Of a stretch of DNA of 5,717 bases, positions 1-5,717 are shown piece by piece. Position 1 is the stretch's first letter. Every line of letters begins with the position of its first letter. Made by a program: the position numbers and the translations under genes. The notes under the pieces were generated by a model, which ran no database searches, was not told the DNA's origin, and was given only the letters and a program-made list of their open reading frames with translations. This stretch comes from Thermococcales archaeon 44_46 (GTDB lineage Archaea > Methanobacteriota_B > Thermococci > Thermococcales > Thermococcaceae), in NCBI GenBank assembly GCA_001507935.1, contig LGET01000108.1, forward strand, positions 1 through 5,717, read 5' to 3'.

Positions 1-90
1 AAAGTTCGGGAGGGAGAAGAGGTTGACGTTGTCTTTGACATGAAGAAAATCCACACCTTCGATAAAAAAACAAAAAAAGCAATATTCTAG
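1..90 (+). CDS. ABC transporter ATP-binding protein, C-terminal end (partial)
   Basis: Frame 1 is open from the left edge to the TAG at 88-90 and gives 29 residues, beginning KVREGEEVDVVFDMKKIHTF and ending in KKAIF. This resembles the last strand of the TOBE domain in MalK/UgpC/FbpC-type ATPases, which typically end in a motif like 'V-x-F-D-x-x-x-I-H-x-F-D-x-x-T-x-x-A-I'. In that family the protein hydrolyses ATP on the cytoplasmic side of an ABC importer, and the C-terminal TOBE region contributes to regulation or dimer contacts. The Walker A, signature and Walker B motifs lie outside the window, so the call rests on the tail alone. The permease gene at 4531 is a natural partner, with three sugar-enzyme genes between them. 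The stretch 64-79 holds two A7 runs and stays in frame to the stop. Confidence 0.72.
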   Translation, partial: KVREGEEVDVVFDMKKIHTFDKKTKKAIF

Positions 91-91
91 C

Positions 92-112
92 CCCTTTTAA
101 ATTTTTTAAGGG
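92..112 (+). terminator. Small inverted repeat with T-run after the ATPase gene
   Basis: Two bases after the ATPase stop, CCCTT (92-96) can pair with AAGGG (108-112) around an 11-base AT loop that contains a run of six T (102-107). Archaeal intrinsic termination depends mainly on T-runs, so this could end or attenuate the ATPase transcript. The same AT-rich block (TTTTAAAT, 95-102) could instead be a TATA element for the isomerase gene, with transcription starting about 124. The stem is only 5 bp and no purine-rich BRE is evident upstream, so neither reading is strong. Confidence 0.25.
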
Positions 113-134
113 AAAACTTATGCACAAACAAATG

Positions 135-142
135 AGGTGATA
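135..142 (+). promoter_or_regulatory. Ribosome binding site deciding the isomerase start
   Basis: GAGGTGAT matches eight consecutive bases complementary to the archaeal 16S rRNA 3' end. It lies just before the in-frame TTG at 146, with six bases between GAGGTG and the codon. The longer GTG start at 137 would lie inside this site and has no site of its own upstream. Confidence 0.7.
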
Positions 143-145
143 AAT

Positions 146-1630
146 TTGCTGGCTCTTGCCACCTTTACGGACCCGAGAAAGACTGCCCTTTCAATAGATA
201 GGGAGAAAGCCCTGCTGGAAAAGCATAAAAAACTCCTGCAGGAACTCGAATCTTCTGGCATTGAAGTCTTTGACGTCAATGGGGCCCTTGGGAAATACGA
301 AGCCCTTGAGAAGGGGGAAAACTTCGGAATAGATGATAAAGAGGAAGTCATCGAGGCTTCCAAGCTAATCGGTTCGAGAGATGTAAGCGGGATTATTCTG
401 GGGTTGTGGCACTGGACTGAGAGCAACCTTGTAACGTTGCTTGCAAAGGAAACCAACAAGCCTTTACTTCTCTACGCTGACGATGATCCTGCCTGGGCCG
501 GAACCACGTGTATAACCTCTGTCGGAGCTTCTCTATGGGAGAGCGCTGTGAACTATCATGCCCTGCACCATGTAAGGCTTAAAGGAGATGTGGAGAAGGT
601 AAAAGCATGGTCAAGGGCTGCGGAAGCGGTTTCAAAGCTTTCCAGAAAATCTCTACTTCTTTGGGGGGCTCCTTATACGCTCGGAATGGAACATCTAATG
701 GATGACCTCCCGAGACTGAAGAAGTTCATAGGAGATTTCTTAATCATTGATCAGTACGCGATAATCAAGAAGGCTGATTCAATGATTAGCGATGAAAAAG
801 AGCGCATCCGCCTTGAGGAGTTCTTTGACTGGCTAACCCAGAAGGCGAAAGTTAAGTATGACAACAACATGCTCACGCCTGAAGTTCTGAGGAGGCAGAT
901 TGCCATATACCTTGCTGCAAAGGACATATGGAAGGAATACAAAAACGAAACAGCAGCCGTTTCAATTAAATGCCAGCCAGAGCTTAGCGAGATGTATGGG
1001 GTAACGGCGTGTCTAATTCCGGCTCTCTTCCCGTTCAATGCCGATGCAAAAGGGGAAAAGCCAATTGTGCCCGCTACCTGTGAAGGCGATGTGAAGGGAA
1101 CTATAAGCTCTGCCCTGCTATTTTATCTGAGCAGGAAGCCTCCGCTCTTTGGGGATATAAAGTACGTTGACGATGAGCTTGTGTTGATAGCAAACTGTGG
1201 GGCTTCGTCTCTTTACTATGCAAAGCTCAGCGAAGACCCTGAAGAAAATCTCAAAGAGACAACCATACAGGGGCAGTGCCAAGGAAATAGCGGGGGGGCG
1301 CTAACGTATAGAACCCCACCCACTGAGCTCACTGTTGCAAGGCTCATAAGAAAAGGGGGAGAGTACTACCTCCTATACTTCCTCGCAGAGGGGGTGGAGA
1401 TTACTGAAGAAATCGAGTCCCAGCTAAAATGGGGCAAACAGTGGCCTCACACAGCGATAAAGAACCCCCTTGACAAGGAAACGTTCCTAAATATAATGGG
1501 CGCAAATCATCTCTCGGCAGTTCCTGGTGACTTCACAAATGACGTCGAGTTCGTAGCAAGAATGTGGGGTATCAAAGCGATAAATCTTGGAAAAAGAGAT
1601 GAGGTTGAGGAATTTTTGAATTCTCTTTAA
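146..1630 (+). CDS. L-fucose isomerase-like protein (aldose-ketose isomerase family)
   Basis: This is a 494-residue protein of the L-fucose/L-arabinose isomerase superfamily, related to the group often annotated 'L-fucose isomerase related protein' (COG2407). Known members interconvert aldoses and ketoses in the cytoplasm using a divalent metal. Supporting features are the N-terminal Rossmann-like start MLALATFTDPRKTAL, a 'GLWHWTESNLV' and 'KPLLLYADDDPAWAG' region (about residues 90-120), the CEGDVKG motif with E313 and D315, an 'NCGA' strand near residue 350, and a C-terminal ANHLSAVPGDF segment with H455. D315 and H455 are the likely counterparts of two metal ligands of E. coli FucI; a third, Glu, seems absent at its usual place before CEGD. 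The TTG start at 146 is chosen because of the strong ribosome site at 135-142. The gene ends 24 bases before the glycosidase start, so co-transcription is likely. The sugar substrate is unknown; fucose, arabinose or another released sugar are all possible. Confidence 0.8.
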   Translation: MLALATFTDPRKTALSIDREKALLEKHKKLLQELESSGIEVFDVNGALGKYEALEKGENFGIDDKEEVIEASKLIGSRDVSGIILGLWHWTESNLVTLLAKETNKPLLLYADDDPAWAGTTCITSVGASLWESAVNYHALHHVRLKGDVEKVKAWSRAAEAVSKLSRKSLLLWGAPYTLGMEHLMDDLPRLKKFIGDFLIIDQYAIIKKADSMISDEKERIRLEEFFDWLTQKAKVKYDNNMLTPEVLRRQIAIYLAAKDIWKEYKNETAAVSIKCQPELSEMYGVTACLIPALFPFNADAKGEKPIVPATCEGDVKGTISSALLFYLSRKPPLFGDIKYVDDELVLIANCGASSLYYAKLSEDPEENLKETTIQGQCQGNSGGALTYRTPPTELTVARLIRKGGEYYLLYFLAEGVEITEEIESQLKWGKQWPHTAIKNPLDKETFLNIMGANHLSAVPGDFTNDVEFVARMWGIKAINLGKRDEVEEFLNSL

Positions 1631-1641
1631 TATCTTTCTTT

Positions 1642-1647
1642 GGAGGT
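1642..1647 (+). promoter_or_regulatory. Ribosome binding site of the debranching-type glycosidase
   Basis: GGAGGT lies seven bases before the ATG at 1655. It makes that ATG the start rather than the in-frame TTG at 1640, which overlaps the site. Confidence 0.8.
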
Positions 1648-1654
1648 CGAGAAG

Positions 1655-4507
<2,853 letters not shown>

Positions 4508-4530
4508 AACCATATAACTCATTAAATCCG

Positions 4531-5717
4531 ATGAAAATGAAGTGGAGAAACTTTATAGTTTTCCCGCCCCTTATTTTCTTATTCCTGTTCTTTTACTTTC
4601 CCCTAATTAGCATATTAAAGGAAGGTTTGTGGGATAACGGGATTACGCTGAAGTATATTCTCCAAGTAATCTCGAACAGCTACCACAGAAGGGTCATATT
4701 TTTCACCCTCTGGCAGGCACTTGCCTCTACACTCTTAACACTGTTGTTGGGGTTACCCGGGGCGTATATCTTTGCAAAATATGACTTCCCGGGCAAGGGA
4801 ATTTTAAAAGCCCTTCTAACGGTTCCCTTTGTAATGCCCAGCATCATGGTTGCCTTGGGCTTTATACTCCTATTTGGGCGATCCGGAGTAATTGCACAGC
4901 TGATTGGAAGGGATCCGGGAATTCTCTACTCATGGAAGGCAATACTTTTGGCTCACGCATTCTACAATTTTCCCGTGGTCGTGAGGATGGTTTCCTCGCT
5001 TTGGCAACGTATAAACCCCCACTACGAAGAAGCTGCTCTAAGTTTGGGGGCAAGAGGATTTACCCTCTTTAGAAAAGTCACATTGCCGATGCTCATGCCG
5101 GCGATATTTGCTTCTTCAATGCTGACCTTTGTCTTCTGCTTTTTGAGCTTTTCAATTCCTCTGATCCTCGGAGGGTATCAGTATGCGACCATAGAAGTTG
5201 ATATCTTCACGGCGATAATGACCCTTTTAGACTTCAAAACGGGAGCAGCTTTGGCCATAATCCAAATTTCGCTGAGTTTTGTTTTTATGTACCTCTACCT
5301 AAAAAGCCTTGATCTTTACGCAAAAGCGGAGGAGCAGAGAGTATTTAGAAAGCCAGTGTCCCTGACCCTGAGAGAACTTTTGAGCATAAAAGGGGCATTA
5401 ATAGCTGTCTATTCCAGCGTAGTGTTCCTTTTTATTTTATCTCCCCTAATAGCGGTTGTTTATCACTCGTTTACTTATGGGGGCAGGTTTACACTTGAGT
5501 GGTACAGAAGGGTTTTCTCTCCGGAGTACAACCCTATATTCGGCGCAAACAGCATAACGGCAATTAGAAATTCCCTTTTCTTTGGGTTCTCTACGGTGAT
5601 CTTTTCGGTACTTTTGGCCTTGAGCATTGCTTACATAATGTACAGATGGGAATTTGGGGGCAAAAACATCTTTGATGCTCTTGTGATGCTGCCTTTGGCT
5701 TCTTCTGCAATAACCCT
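4531..5717 (+). CDS. ABC transporter permease, FbpB/ThiP/AfuB type (C-terminus beyond window)
   Basis: The frame is open from ATG 4531 to the right edge, giving 395 codons without a stop. It encodes a polytopic membrane protein with hydrophobic segments at about residues 8-29, 55-82, 92-115, 131-154, 191-214, 230-250, 290-312 and 350-375. A clear EAA motif, EAALSLGARGFTLFRKVTLP (residues 167-186), is the cytoplasmic loop that docks the ATPase. After about residue 285 a second permease unit starts, so this is the fused two-half architecture of the ferric iron (FbpB), thiamine (ThiP) and hexose-phosphate (AfuB) importers. The second EAA loop should lie past the window. The natural ATPase partner is the gene ending at 90. 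The neighbouring glycosidases and isomerase make a sugar, oligosaccharide or sugar-phosphate cargo more likely than iron or thiamine, but the binding protein, which would decide this, is not visible. A second in-frame ATG lies at 4537; neither has a ribosome site. Confidence 0.85.
   Translation, partial: MKMKWRNFIVFPPLIFLFLFFYFPLISILKEGLWDNGITLKYILQVISNSYHRRVIFFTLWQALASTLLTLLLGLPGAYIFAKYDFPGKGILKALLTVPFVMPSIMVALGFILLFGRSGVIAQLIGRDPGILYSWKAILLAHAFYNFPVVVRMVSSLWQRINPHYEEAALSLGARGFTLFRKVTLPMLMPAIFASSMLTFVFCFLSFSIPLILGGYQYATIEVDIFTAIMTLLDFKTGAALAIIQISLSFVFMYLYLKSLDLYAKAEEQRVFRKPVSLTLRELLSIKGALIAVYSSVVFLFILSPLIAVVYHSFTYGGRFTLEWYRRVFSPEYNPIFGANSITAIRNSLFFGFSTVIFSVLLALSIAYIMYRWEFGGKNIFDALVMLPLASSAIT

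Noticed and set aside
137..142. GTGATA as a half TrmBL1 site upstream of the isomerase
   Set aside because: No TATCAC lies at the required spacing upstream, and the bases are explained by the ribosome binding site.
137..145. GTG at 137 as the isomerase start
   Set aside because: It lies inside the ribosome binding site GAGGTGAT and has no such site upstream; the TTG at 146 fits better.
118..459. Minus-strand open frame of 113 codons
   Set aside because: It lies opposite the isomerase gene, has low-complexity Ser-rich content and shows no recognisable family; it is a shadow frame. The same holds for the other minus-strand frames at 751-1038, 1921-2128, 2327-2560, 2995-3198, 3303-3527, 3795-3977, 4134-4440 and 4862-5053.
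1640..1654. TTG at 1640 as the start of the glycosidase
   Set aside because: It overlaps the GGAGGT site that is correctly spaced for the ATG at 1655.
4548..4561. AAACT-TTAT-AGTTT inverted repeat just inside the permease gene
   Set aside because: It is short and AT-rich and encodes the first membrane segment; it is likely chance.

Overview
The window looks like part of a hyperthermophilic archaeal chromosome, most probably order Thermococcales (Thermococcus, Pyrococcus or Palaeococcus). The reasons are tightly packed genes on one strand, strong GGAGGT or GAGGTGAT ribosome binding sites, TTG starts, heavy use of AGG/AGA (Arg) and ATA (Ile), Lys/Glu-rich proteins and archaeal-type TATA elements. 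The order is inferred from this style and from gene content. No RNA gene, CRISPR array or mobile element was seen.

Layout, all on the + strand: (1) 1-90, the last 29 codons of an ABC-transporter ATPase of the MalK/UgpC type. (2) 91-145, a short AT-rich spacer with a small inverted repeat and a T-run. (3) 146-1630, an L-fucose isomerase-like protein starting at TTG. (4) 1655-3567, a glycogen-debranching/amylo-alpha-1,6-glucosidase-like glycosidase whose frame is broken near 2818 by what looks like one missing base. (5) 3548-4507, a GH130-family beta-mannoside phosphorylase or hydrolase, starting at TTG and overlapping the previous gene by 20 bases. (6) 4531 to the right edge, a large ABC permease of the FbpB/ThiP/AfuB type with two fused halves, truncated by the window. 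No intergenic stretch exceeds 60 bases.

The genes read as a carbohydrate uptake and breakdown locus. An ABC importer (ATPase on the left, permease on the right) would bring in a glycoside or sugar phosphate. The (alpha/alpha)6 glycosidase and the GH130 enzyme would cleave or phosphorolyse it, and the isomerase would convert a released aldose to a ketose. The permease belongs to a family usually labelled iron or thiamine, and the context argues against that label here. No substrate can be fixed from sequence alone. The points most worth a second look are the frameshift in the glycosidase, the pairing of an Fbp/Thi-type permease with sugar enzymes, the atypical phosphate site of the GH130 protein, and a possible leaderless promoter for the permease.
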